Shown here one piece after another: positions 47,690 through 59,545 of a stretch of 64,000 nucleotides of DNA; the stretch's first letter is position 1; the number at the start of each line of letters is the position of its first letter. The DNA comes from Sphagnum magellanicum (lineage: Eukaryota > Streptophyta > Sphagnopsida > Sphagnales > Sphagnaceae). Made by a program: the position numbers and the translations under genes. The stretch is taken from NCBI GenBank assembly GCA_021904315.1, contig CM038911.1, positions 13,861,390 through 13,925,389 of the forward strand. Reading direction: 5' to 3'. The notes below the pieces were generated by a model that saw nothing but the letters and a program-made list of their open reading frames with translations, was not told the DNA's origin and did no database searches.

Positions 47690-48165
47690 AGACACCAAAA
47701 TCCCAATTGGTAGAAGTAAGTACAAATGTAATTATTACAATTAGGCCCTCAAATTCTAGTTGGTAAAAGTAAGTACATGTGCAAGTAATGCAATGAAGCC
47801 CCAAAATTCCAATAAAGGTAAGTATGGGTGAAGGTATTGCAACAAAGCCCCAAAATTCCAGTTGGTAGAGGTAAGTATAAATGTGGGTATTGCAAAATTA
47901 AATGAATAATCAACCTTAATACATTACCCACATGCATGGTCGCTTCAAAATAACCCATATAGCTGGTTTGGATACCCTTAAATGAAGACCTAGCCCTAAA
48001 TGCAATACCCACATGCAAGGTCATTTTGAAATAACCCACCCCCATATGCAATACTTGCATTCAAGGTCACTCCAAAATAATGCATGTGGGGTTTAGGCTT
48101 TTTAAAATGAAAATCCTACCCTAAATGTAATACTCACATGTTGGGTCACTCCAAAATAATTAGCT
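47690..48165. repeat. Two adjoining tandem arrays sharing one word in opposite orientation
   Basis: From 47,690 to about 47,890 there are four ~50-bp units of the type CCCCAAAATTCCAGTTGG, then TAGAGGTAAGTA, ending ATGTGGGTATTGCAA. From about 47,910 to 48,165 three ~80-95 bp units carry the reverse complement (ATGCAATACCCACATGCA) followed by AAGGTCATTTTGAAATAACC. The switch of orientation is near 47,900. Confidence 0.75.
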
Positions 48166-48659
48166 AATTTCAAAATAGTATACTACCAAAGGTGTGTATA
48201 GAGGTTGGGGTTGTTGATTAAGAGTTCCATGATTCTTACTTTGTTCCATTGAAATTAAAGAGGTTGTATTGTTTGTGGAACAAATAGTACAATGACAATT
48301 GTGGTCAAGCTTATCTTGGTGCAGGAATTTTTCATGGAAAAGTTGAACTTGTAATTTATAACGTGGAATAATTATCTTAAATAACAATTTCAATAAATAT
48401 TTAAAAATATATATAATTAAGTTAATCAATCAAATATCAAATTAATCAATCTGATTTTTAGATCCAAATTTTTATTATCCAAGTAAATAAAGCTAAACCA
48501 AATGATTAATTAATTATTTTAAATAAATAAATGATAATCTAATTCTTAATAATTAATCATTTAATTTATTCGAAATAATTTTTATAAATTATTTAATTAT
48601 ATGACAAAATTTGTTAATAGTTCATTAATTATTTAAAAGATTTTTTTAATCATACATTA

Positions 48660-48775
48660 AATTGGGGGGAAATTTTTAGGGTTTAGACATATGTGAAACA
48701 ATACAATTTCATTTTATATCTTCTTCAAAGAGATTGAAAAAATTAGGTTGGAAAGATCACACAAAGGTAAAAAGC
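48660..48775 (+). repeat. Long direct repeat, copy 2 (partial)
   Basis: TTGGGGGGAAATTTTTAGGG, then ATCTTCTTCAAAGAGA and GGAAAGATCACACAAAGG, closely match 43,710-43,820. It is shorter than copies 1 and 3. Confidence 0.85.
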
Positions 48776-50000
48776 AAACCTTATGTGAAAACCTAACCCT
48801 AAATGCAATACAAAGTTTGTTGAATTAAAAAAGTTAAAAGTTCATGCTAAAATTTCTTCAAATATGTTCATATTTATGTTTTTTCCCTTTTAAAGTTATA
48901 AACTCATTTCAAAAAACAAAAATATAAAATCTCTTATATAATAAAATTTTAAACCATGTTTAAAAGAAAATCAAAGAAAATGATTTTATTTTTTTTTTTG
49001 TTTCACATAATAATAAAAATGATCTTTCCCATATATTAATTTTATGTCTGATTGAAATTTTATTTTATATTTTTTGATATATAGTAAATAATTTCTTGGT
49101 TAAAATAATCATATAGTGGGTCAAAAATATTTTATATTTTATACACATATAACACAAGTCCTCATGTAAACTTTATTTTTTATGATGTATAATATTGGTT
49201 TAAATATTGGTCCAAATATATTGTTATTTATAACACATTATACATATATAATGATATTATGGAATTATATTGTTGATTCATTTCAATACATATAATATCT
49301 TCATATTTATTTAAAATAATATAAAAATTATATATATTAACCCATGGTTACATATATTACAATTTTTTTAATGAACTTTGTTTTTAATGAAAATTTAAAA
49401 ATTCAAAAATATTATTAACTAGGTATGAAAATGTTCACAAGTTCTTAAAAACCATGTTAGAGTCTGTGTGGATTTGGAAGCTTTGTGAGGGCCAAGTTAT
49501 TATGTAATGCTCTCGATACCTTCACAAGTTGAAACATGATTCAATTATACAAGGAACACAGTAATGTTCATAAAAAAAAACTAAAAATCCATAGCCTTGA
49601 CAAATTACTAACTTTAACAAAAGCTCATTGCCAAGGTTGTTAGATTGATTAAAGTGTCGACATTGACCAAGCTAAACAACCTAACTTAAACATGAGTAAT
49701 AGGTTAGTAAACTATTTATTAAGTAACTTAATTAACTACTTAGTAAACTACCTATGTAATATAGGCCTATTATGTAGTTTATTCATTAGTGTAGGCCTTA
49801 TAGGTTAATATCCTAGATGGTCTAAGTAGGTATTAAAGGTGATTAAGCATACTAAATAAACATAATAGTTATATGAGTAGTTTCTTAGCCTAGGCCACGT
49901 AAGTTTAACAAGCATTTATGATAGTTTAATGTCCATTCCTTATTATATTACAACATATTAAATTTGAACTAAAAAAAATTATTAAAAGAAAGCACATTTT

Positions 50001-50570
50001 TTCATATAATTGTTACAAATATATACTATTGGATTATGATTCAAGTTTACAGTTAGAAACATATAAATTACATTATTTTTACAAGCCTATAATAATTAAA
50101 ATAAATCTAAGGTGCATTTTGGGGGGAATTTTATTAACAAAATAATGCAATATATATATTTTAAAGAAAGTGAAAACAATCAACTTGCAAATATTAACAA
50201 ATGGTAAGAGGCATACCTTCTTTTATGTTTTGTTACAAATTTTATTTAATTATTTAAAAAATTAAGGCTAAAATTTTAATTGGTGAAAGTAAATACGTGT
50301 GTGGATATTATAAAATTATATGAAGCCCTAACCCTAAATGCAATAGCCATATTTAAATTCATTTCAAAATAACCCATAGATGATTTAAGTAAAACCTATA
50401 GTGAAAGGGTAACTTTAAATGCAATACCCACCAGTAGGGTTGCTTCGAAATACCCAATATGTAGTTTAAGGGTGCCTTTGAATGAAGGCCAAGGCCTAGA
50501 TGCAATACCTTCATGCAAGTTCCTTATGAAATAATACATAAGTGATTACAGCAAACCTTATGTGAAGACC
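50001..50570 (+). repeat. Long direct repeat, copy 3, followed by three CAATACCCA units
   Basis: 50,001-50,270 matches 43,591-43,878. From about 50,320 to 50,570 three units of ~80-90 bp repeat the pattern AACCCTAAATGCAATAGCCA, then TTCAAAATAACCCATA, as at 47,910-48,165. Confidence 0.75.
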
Positions 50571-50572
50571 CA

Positions 50573-51472
50573 TGTTGCAACCCTAGCCTTGGGCTTGCAA
50601 CCAACGCAAGCGCTTCCAAAGGTGCAAACCAAGAATGAAGCCCGGTAATCACATTTCATGCTCCCGAGAATGTAAGAGAGTGTGAGGGAATGAACCTCCA
50701 CATTCCCAAGTGGACTCCCACTTTGGGAATTGGAGTCCTGATGGATTCCTGAATCTTCAAAGAGTGATTGCAGAGGTCAAAATTCAATGGATTAAAAAGT
50801 TCCTTATACCATTGAAAAGCTTTTGGAATTTTTATGTCCGAAATGGGATCGCATGACCACTTGGGTACTTAAAACAAAAGTTATGGTCAAAAGAAAGGTC
50901 AAAAGTCAAATTGCCAATTTGACTTTCGACCACTAAAAATCGTGAATTGTCTTGATTTTGTTGTGTGCAAATGACGTGTCACATATCATTGGAAAGTTCT
51001 CTACAAAGGTTACAACTTTGCTTTAAACCTCATTTTAATCGAAAGTCTGCACAAAAAAGTATGGGCCTCCAAAGTCGCAAGAGTCCCAATTTCAAAATTT
51101 TTGAAACTCCTAACTTGGAAGTCCCAAGACAAAATGACATTTGGATGCTGGCCCCGTGGCCAGGCATAGAGAATACTATAAAGGGGAAGGTGATGGTTTC
51201 TTCCAAGTCCAAGCCGTGGTGAGTCTTGTGAATCTGTGTTTGCCCATAGTTCGTGTAAACTATGCATTAACCAACTTATTGTTTAGTTCGTGTAAATCTG
51301 TATGAATAATTAACCTATTTGTCACTCTTCCTAATCCCCATCCTAGAGCTCTAACATGCCCCTCTACCTTTGAAATGTTACGAACTAAAGAACATGCCCC
51401 AATTCCTTATCCTTTCGTTGTTTTCACATTTGGACTTGCAATTGAATTTATCAAGGAATTTGGGGTGTGTCA
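50573..51472. mobile_element. Solo LTR, 900 bp, with 5-bp target duplication
   Basis: It begins TGTTGCAACCC and ends GGGGTGTGTCA, and ACCCA directly abuts both ends (50,568-50,572 and 51,473-51,477). It interrupts a GAAGACC-AACCCTAAATG unit of the surrounding repeat, so the empty site can be read from neighbouring units. A TATA-like ACTATAAAGG lies at 51,175-51,184, which suggests plus-strand orientation. No internal region remains, consistent with LTR-LTR recombination. Family unknown. It is younger than the Mutator-like element it sits in. Confidence 0.85.
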
Positions 51473-52664
51473 ACCCAACCCTAAATGTAATATTCGCATG
51501 TAAAGTCATTTCAGAATAACTAATAAGTGGTTTGGGTACCCAAAATATATTTTTTCATATACCTAAATTAATTATTATTTTGAATTAAATTTATGGAAAA
51601 TTTGCAGGTATTACAATGAACATAAAAAAAAACAACTATTATGGGACCTATATGCAAGTATTGCGATGAATGTAAAAAATCAACTACTATAATGGGACCT
51701 ATATGTGGGTATTATATATTTGAAAATGGTTTTATGGAATTTAAAATAGAAAATGATGTAGGTATTTCATGTTTAGAATGTGGGTATTATTTTTAAAAAA
51801 TTTAGGTGATGTGAATCCTATTACATTAAATGTAGGTATTGCACAATGTTCATTTTGATCTTTGTAAACCCAAGACAAATTAATGTTACCTATTCATATG
51901 GGCCTATTTAAGGTTTGATTTTTACATTTAAATTATTAAAAATATTATGAAAAAGAAGACATATATGATTAACCATATACCCATCAAACAAATGTGAGTA
52001 GAAAAAAATATTATATTGATAAAAGATGTACAAAAATGGGTGGATCAAAAATTGCTAAAAAACCCAATGAAAAAAAGAGGTTTTTAATAATATATCAAAG
52101 GACCAAAGTTTAAAAATTGGGTAATCCAAAAAATAAAAGAGCTGAAAAAACCTAGCTACTTATATAAAATGGAAACCCAAAACCATATCATTATTTACAA
52201 TCCTATGTTTAATTCAATAAGAAATTATTGCATTTGCAACCTTTGTTGCATGACGAATAATGTACAGATGGCGACATTGCATCCCAACCTGAACTGCATT
52301 TGTAATAAATTTTTCCTTTATTGTGCTTTAAACCCCATAAACACCCAAAAACCACCAAATTAAAGCCTAACACACCTTGGATGAAACAAAATTATAAAAA
52401 AATTATAAACATTGATTCTTATTATTTTTTACTTTCCATGAATCATTTTGGATTCATGAAATTTAATATATATGTTAACTCTTGTGTTTGATTTGTTTTA
52501 GTGGACTTTCGATCCCAATTTTTGACATCCCATGCCATCTTTAATTGTCGTGCATATGCAAAATGGGTGGATCAAATCATCTCTTATAAATTTTCATCCT
52601 TCTCCATCCGTGATGTTACATCATGAAGCATGTTTCCCACACCCTAGGCATTAAGACTCAACAC

Positions 52665-53675
52665 TTACAATAATTGCTTTGAAGCTAATTTGACCAAAGT
52701 TGGTTTTGGTAATGATGGACATTGTTCTGCAATAATTACCAGTTTATCCCATTCATGCTGGGCTTTGGCACAAGTTTGACTAGCAACCTTTTGATCATTT
52801 TGCCTTTGCACAACCATGGCATCTCCCAAGATGCAAACATTCATTATAGCATGGTCTTGATGTCAAGGACCTCCTTTAGAAGTTGAAGGCTTCCCAGGTT
52901 TGGCCATTTTTGCCACCAAACCATGCACATCCTTCAAATGTTTGGTCAACAACCATTTGGCACAATATGTAACAATGCAAGTGCCAACTTTACACTTTCA
53001 TTTTAAAAAAACCTTCGTCCATTTTTTGTCCTTTGGAACCAAATTAGGTGGACAAGGGTGTGCCGATGGTTAAAAGGCCTAGTCGGTTTCAAGTTCCATA
53101 CTTAAACCAAAAAATATAAAAATGTAAGTCATTACTTTGTAATAAAAAAATCCTAACCTTAAAACCTTACACATAAAAAGTTCAAAAAACAAAATGTAGG
53201 TATTACAAAACATAAAATCACACAATTAAATGTAACTCCTACAAACTTTAACTGTTTTTAGGTATTTCAATAAAAAAAATTTGACAAAAAAAATCCCATA
53301 CCTACGGATATAAATAAACTTAAAACAACTTGTACAATTTTTTATCTGTATTTAATTTAATGTAAATAAATTCTAAAACAATTTAACCCACCATTTTCTA
53401 ATCAAAATTCCCAATTTGTATTAGGAATGATCTCATCATTTGAATTGTGAATTGTCACCATTGTCAACTTTTAAGTCACATATATTGCTTGATTCATCAA
53501 TTTTCAATTCTGAAGGAGCAACATTTTGCTCCCCGGATCTTAATTTTGATGGAACATTTTGCTTCCCAATTGTTTGTTTTGATGAAGCAACATTTTGCTT
53601 TTGAACTTCCAAATCACCACTTTTCTTTAGTCTCCTTCCTCTAACCATGTTGAATCGTGATGAAATTATAAACAT
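52665..53675 (-). pseudogene. Transposon-linked C2H2-type zinc-finger protein fragment
   Basis: The minus-strand frame from about 53,066 to 52,665 has finger-like spacing: CKVGTCIVTYCAKWLLTKHL followed by KDVHG. A linker, KPGKPSTSKGGP, and a charged C-terminal part (RQNDQKVASQTCAKAQHEWD) follow, with two in-frame stops. Upstream on the same strand, 53,675-53,436 is an open frame starting MVRGRRLKKSGD with three imperfect repeats around KQNV or EQNV; it may be the first exon. I recall similar proteins beside MULE-like transposases in plant genomes, but cannot name the family. It converges on the transposase. Confidence 0.55.
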
Positions 53676-53679
53676 TTTT

Positions 53680-54410
53680 ACATATGTTTTTGTTTTAACA
53701 TTTTAAAGTTATGTTAATCATTCCAACTTATGTTAAATGATTCATATGAATGTTGAGGAATTCAAATTAAAAATTCATTAAATCTAATTTTTGATTTTGG
53801 TTTTAACAAAACACTTTTGAACTTGAACAATAATTACACCGAAAGCGATCAATTTTACAAAGGACTAAGGTAAAGAATTTTTTAATAATGAAATTTTCAT
53901 GGGAAACAATTCATTGATGAATACAAGTGGACAACATTTCCAAAAGTTGGATAAAATAAACAAAATTTTCATAATGAAAGGTGTTAAATGTGGTTAATCC
54001 CAATCCTAGGAAAACAGTTTGTCATCGGTGCCTTTGGCTCCTTTGATCATGTTTGCACCCTTTTCAAATGCAATTATGGATAACATCATCAATGCAATAA
54101 CTTACAATTCTAAATTAAATATTGTTTTAAAAACTCCTCCATTTGCACCAAACAAAACAAATAACCATACATGCAATAGTAATGCACTATGTTTCACATC
54201 CCCAAAGAGCTAATGCCAATTAATTTTCCACTTTCCTCCATTAAACATCTCCTTTGGCTATCACTTTTCCTTTGCTGAAAATAGATGCACCTTTCTAGTG
54301 AACCCCAATCCTTAACCCTAATTTACATTTTCACACCATCAAAAAACCATGTTACTACTTTGTACAAAAACTTGTTTCCAATCCACAATAACATGATTTC
54401 ATTGGGTGTT
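53680..54410. other. AT-rich spacer, nothing recognised
   Basis: This lies between the zinc-finger fragment and the first recognisable LTR. It may hold the diverged left part of that LTR, but I could not align it. Confidence 0.4.
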
Positions 54411-57400
54411 GTGCAAGGACCACCATAGTGGGGCACCATGGTGATGTGGGAGTCTAAACTAGTGGGTTGAGGTTTGATTCCCTAGCTTACTTCCCAAGAT
54501 TGGGTTGTGGGGTTTCAAAGTCGAGATTTGGAACAAGACAAGTTGTAGCTTGTTCAATTGGGGAAACTTGGGTTGTCTTGGCCCCCAAGGCGACATTTGG
54601 TGTCATCCTGCATTTCCCCTTGGGGCAACTTGGTCTTGTCTTAAGGTGATTATTGGTGTTGCCTTGCATTTCCCTTTGGGGTAGCTTAATGTTGTCCTAG
54701 GACAACATTGGGTGTTATCTTGTAAGAAGTCATGAGATGATTTAATGATGTTTCATAAATTATTCTTGTTGTGGTTAACCATGAAACATCACAAGGTTGT
54801 GGGCATGAAGACCCTAAACCTTTGGGAAATCTAGAATGAACAAATTGGGGTTTAAGAACAAATCAAGTCCAAATGGGTTTGGGTGAACTCTACAAGTTTG
54901 GGTGGCTTATGTAAGTAATTAAAAATTAAGAGATACAAGTGAGCTAAAGAGTTTGGTGGTGCAAGAACACAAAGCTAAGCTAAGGGGTGTTTCATTTAAT
55001 ATCAAAGCAGGATTTTGTACTTGTAGTCGGGTGGAATAAAAGTCACTCCTATGAAGGAAGTGAAGAAAAAAGTTGAGCCCCAAAAGCACAAGACAAAGGT
55101 GGAAATAACAATGGACAAGGTTGAAAAATAACCACCATCATCCATAATGGAAGGTCAAGGGCATTTAAACCCAAATTCGAAAGTGATCACTTTAACAAAT
55201 GAGGAGTGGGAAGAAGGGATGGGCCAAGAGGAAGGAATAAGCCCCCTTTTAAAAACAATAATGAAAAATAAAAAATTTAAGTTTCAAAAGGCAAAGCCAA
55301 AACAAGCACATTAGAATCATCTTCCAACTCAAACTTGTCACATTTGAGTAGCTCATATGCACCAAGTGATGTAGATGATCTTTTGGCCAATAAAGTTTGC
55401 TTTGAGAACAAAAAGGCATGTAAGCTTGTGGAATAGGAAAAAAGGTCCACCAAAGAGTTTGTGGTTGATTAAGAATAGGAATGGTCTATCAAGAAGGAAC
55501 TGAAGACCAAGGAAAATGAGAAGTAGTGGAAGCAATCACGCAAGATACTCTTGCCCAAACTTTAATAATTCTCATTATCCCAACAAACATGGGGGAATTG
55601 ATCAAAATCATGCAAGTTATGTTGCTTCAACAAGGTGAAGTAAATACATGCTTGTTATTAACCTTGATGGAGGCAAATATTCATCCTTGATAGAGGCCTC
55701 TGGGGCTAGGACCGTCAAAGGAAGACAATTTTGAAAAAACCATCAAGACTAAAATGGTAAAGTCCTTTTTTGGCAAAGATGTGAAGGCAAAGTGGGTGTG
55801 CCAATAGCTTATCCAAGTATAGGCCTACTTTGAGACACGAGTTGTTATCACCAATGCGGATCAAATCTACATGGTCCAATCTTTACTTCGGAAATTACAT
55901 GCCATGGAATGGTGGATGGCTCAAAAAGATGTCAAACTTGAGTTGGTAGGGACTTTGAGTTGGAATGAGTTCATTGTCAAGTTGAAAAAAAAGTTCATGC
56001 CCCATGCATGACCAAACTTTTAAGGATGGGGAAAAATTCCCTTTCTTGCACCAAGGGGATGGCCCAAACTCTTTGGTGCATTATGTTTAAACATTTACCA
56101 TCAAATTAAGTCTCATCCCCATGAAGGAGGAATATGCCCACAGAGTGTCATTCCTTCATGGCTTACAACCTTGGGCTAGCAATTAAATTTTCCAAAGGGG
56201 CAGTGTGCTTGAAATTTGTTAAGTTTCATGAATGATGAAGTTGGTGGAATGTTTGGGGGATAATTTTATGGTTCACAAAGGCACAATAAGCCCAAGTGAG
56301 CATTCCAAAGGTGACAACTCCCAAGCTAGTGGCAATTTCAGGGGAGAAAAAAAAATGCAAATGAAAAAGGGTGCATCACAAACGGAACTTTGAGATGACA
56401 AGAAATTGAAAGGTGATGTGAGTTGATGATTAAATGTCTCAACTATAATCAATCGGGGCATTTAATCAAAAACTACCCCAAATTAATAAAGGTAAAGTGG
56501 GAATTGTAAGACAAAGGATCTATTGTCAAGGTAAATGTAGCGAAGTTGAAACCAAACTTAATTTCACTTCATTGTGTTATGGGAACTAACATTTTTTTGG
56601 GTTGTTGGATTTAGGAACCACACATTTGTTCATAAGTTCAATTATTATTGAATGATTGAAGTGTGATGCACAAAGGTGGCAAAGCCCATCAAAGTGTAGT
56701 GAACACAAGGTGACACAAAGTTGGCCCATGAGATGGGGCACAAAACTAGAATGTGATGGCAGTAAGTTTGAAAGAAAATTCACAATGTGCAAATTGAATG
56801 GATTTGAAGCCATCTTAGACAACACCTTCTTGAACACCTATCGTATTGATATTTTGAAAAGTGGTTCGAAGTTTAAAATCATAGCTAGGTTAATTATAAG
56901 TCAATTAGCTTAAACATTGAATACCAAACAAGTTTGTCAATAGTGAGTATCGATTAAATCTCTTTTCCAAAGCTACAAAAGACTTCATTTTAATTTTAAA
57001 GTATGAGATGAGTTTACAACTAAAGAAAAAACCAAAGGGGCTAGCCCATGGCCTACTTGTATTTTAGACACATTTAATGAATTTTTGAATGTTTTAATGC
57101 ATGAACTTCCCAAAAAGTTGTTTCATTGTCATGATGTTGATAAAAAAATTGAAGTGGTGCCAAGGTCAACATCACCTTCTAAAATACCTTATAGGTTGAA
57201 CCAAAAGGAACTATAAGAAACTCAACAATTAAATAATGACTTAGTGCATCAATGTTACATTCGGCCAAACAACTCACTTTATGGGGCCCTGGTCCCCAAA
57301 AATTTTAAGGTGCATTCACAGTAAAAGGAGCCAAAAGAGCCAAGGAATTAGTGTTTTGTAATGATGGGTTTAATCATATTTTACACCATTCACTTTGAAA

Positions 57401-57751
57401 TATATAAAAAAATTTCACCCAACTTTTGGCAATGTTATCTACTTATATACATTAATGAATTTCAAGTATAAAAAACTAAATGTGTAGACAAAATGATTAT
57501 CCTTTGAATATAGGAAATGATTATATCTCGAAGATAAACTACACATCCCAAAATTCTATATTAAATTGAACTTTACATTATTTGGAAAAAGTTTATCACA
57601 TAAAATCATTTTTTAAACATACAAAAGTTGAAAATTGAACATAATTTATGCATTTTCAAGATAGCATGATAGAAATCAATGAAATAAAATATTTAAATAA
57701 TATTTTTTCCTCCATAAAATTTGTCCATGCCCTTCATCGTATAAAAATGAA

Positions 57752-57960
57752 TAACTTTTGTTAAAGACGCATCATCAAATTTTGTAATTTAAAAGGCCAA
57801 AAACACGTTTGAACCAAATGTGTAGATATGTGTAACAAATAAGTTTTTTATTAATCTCAACTCCTTTTGCACTTTTAATCATTAATATGAATCTCCTCTC
57901 AAATTTTAGGAATGAATGATGCACATTTGATAAACAAAAAGGACGTTCAAATCTGAAAGC
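57752..57960. repeat. Dispersed repeat, copy B (pair of 29,471-29,690)
   Basis: Same order of words as copy A: TTTTGTTAAAGACGCATC, TTTGAACCAAATGTGT, CTCCTTTTGCACTTTTAATC and GAATGATGCACATTTGA. It lies inside the chromovirus interval and is followed, as at 29-33 kb, by TACC/TAGG blocks and a tRNA-like head. Confidence 0.8.
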
Positions 57961-58594
57961 ATTATTTGACGACTATGTTTTAAGTGTTTTATGTGCATGA
58001 AAGGACTCTCAAAACTTAAATGTGGATGAAAATAGCCATAATTGCCTAAGACAAGTCACATGTGACTTATAATTGCATACAACATTTCTTACTTGACATG
58101 TATATATGATATCATTATACATTTTCATCCATCATGTTCAAGGTTCGAAATAGTTGCATATATGAAAAATAATTACATGTAATTCAAATGAACCCTATTA
58201 TATTATGACACATGTCCATGGTTTTGTCCAATTATTTCACAACACCAAAACATGTATTTCATAACTAGGACATTTTGCAACTATTTCCTAATTTAATCAT
58301 GTAATTATGTTTGTAGTCATATACCTTTAGTCATATTTATGATTACATTGTGATTACATTATGACTATACATGAATACTATTACATTACAACTACATGAC
58401 TAACATACTTAGGTACTATAAACTATTAGCTACCTCCTAACTACCTAGGTACTTATGAAACAAGTGCCTATGAGGTAATAACTACTAGGTATTACCGATT
58501 ATTTACTATCTAGATAGCTATTAGGTAGGTACCTACCTTAGATACTAGCTACTCCTACCTTGGTACCTACTAACTAAATACCCTAGCTAAGTGG

Positions 58595-59401
58595 CTAGGG
58601 GTGAAAGAACATTACGAAAGGGCCATTTTGGGCACTTTCATGACATGTATATAAAGTATATTTTTGCAAAACATATTGTATTTATTTTTGGTTTTCACTT
58701 TTAGTGTTTGGGCTTGATATTTTGATTTTCACAAAGTTAATGATATTTAATATTATTTGAAAAAAAGAAATAAATTTTAAAAGCTTAAATTTAAGGAATA
58801 ATGAGTATATTTATGGTATATATAGTATAATAGAGCCTATTTTTGTTTATGGACTGCACTAAATTTGGGTTTGAATGAATCAACCAAAGAATGTTCAAAA
58901 TGAAAATTTTAAAAATGACTCACCTCACATATCTTATCATCTTCCATTTGAAAGTGGTAGTTTGTCAAAATGTTAATTTACCACATATTTATGGTCATCG
59001 CCCTTAAAAACACTCATTTGTGATATGATAATTATCAAACTCTTTAAATGGTTCACAAACTTAATCCAATCATATGGAATCATAATGTTTGATAGATATT
59101 ACAAATTTCATAAAAAATATAATTCATTTCAATCATTTTAAAAGTTTATTTGCATTTTTTTGTACACAATGACATACATTTTTTTGCCACAAATATACTT
59201 CGGAATGACACAATATAAGTTGGAAAAAGGAAATTTTTTTGCAATTGAATTCTTTGTGTTATAATGTACCATATTATGTAAAAAATTTGGAAAAATATGT
59301 TCTAATATTACCATGGTTGAAGTTCAGAACATGGATGCCCTTGGAAAACAATACAATGTGACAACATTTTTGGCCCCCCCATAAGGTGCTTTCACCCCTA
59401 G
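58595..59401. mobile_element. Non-autonomous TIR element, 807 bp, hAT-like
   Basis: The left end CTAGGGGTGAAAGAACATTA and the right end, reverse-complemented, CTAGGGGTGAAAGCACCTTA are followed on both sides by a G-rich spacer and GGGCCA. The inverted repeats are about 31 bp with 13 perfect outer bases. Flanks CTAAGTGG (58,587-58,594) and CTATGTAG (59,402-59,409) match at 6 of 8, a decayed 8-bp duplication. The interior is AT-rich and non-coding. It inserted into the TAGGT field. Confidence 0.7.
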
Positions 59402-59480
59402 CTATGTAGTTAAATTTCTTAAATGAGTTAGAAAAAAAAAGTTTATGATAATATGCTGATTATTTTTATCATGTAAAAAA

Positions 59481-59545
59481 ACATGGTGTAATGGTTAAGG
59501 ACTTTATCCCTCAATCTGGAGGTGCAGGGTTCAAGTCCTTCCAAT
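59481..59545 (+). mobile_element. tRNA-like SINE head 3
   Basis: TGGTGTAATGGTTA (A-box, 59,483-59,496) and GGGTTCAAGTCC (B-box, 59,526-59,537) are separated by 29 bases. It is the best-preserved member of the group at 30,656 and 31,388. Downstream sequence passes straight into TAGGT words. No acceptor stem pairs, so it is not a tRNA gene. Confidence 0.7.

Larger units (their letters stand above)
43450..53300. mobile_element. Mutator-like (MULE) transposon remnant, about 10 kb
   Basis: The extent is inferred from three things: a MULE transposase on the plus strand (44,690-47,440), a zinc-finger gene fragment on the minus strand (52,665-53,675), and a short word close to ATGTGGGTATTGC that occurs two dozen or more times, in both orientations, between about 43,457 and 53,275 and not obviously outside. 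The terminal inverted repeats and the 9-bp target duplication expected of MULEs were not found, so the ends are approximate and the zinc-finger gene may extend slightly past the right limit. A solo LTR (50,573-51,472) is nested inside. Confidence 0.6.

Noticed and set aside
59481-59545. A functional tRNA gene
   Set aside because: A- and B-boxes are present, but no acceptor stem or credible anticodon arm pairs up; SINE head preferred.
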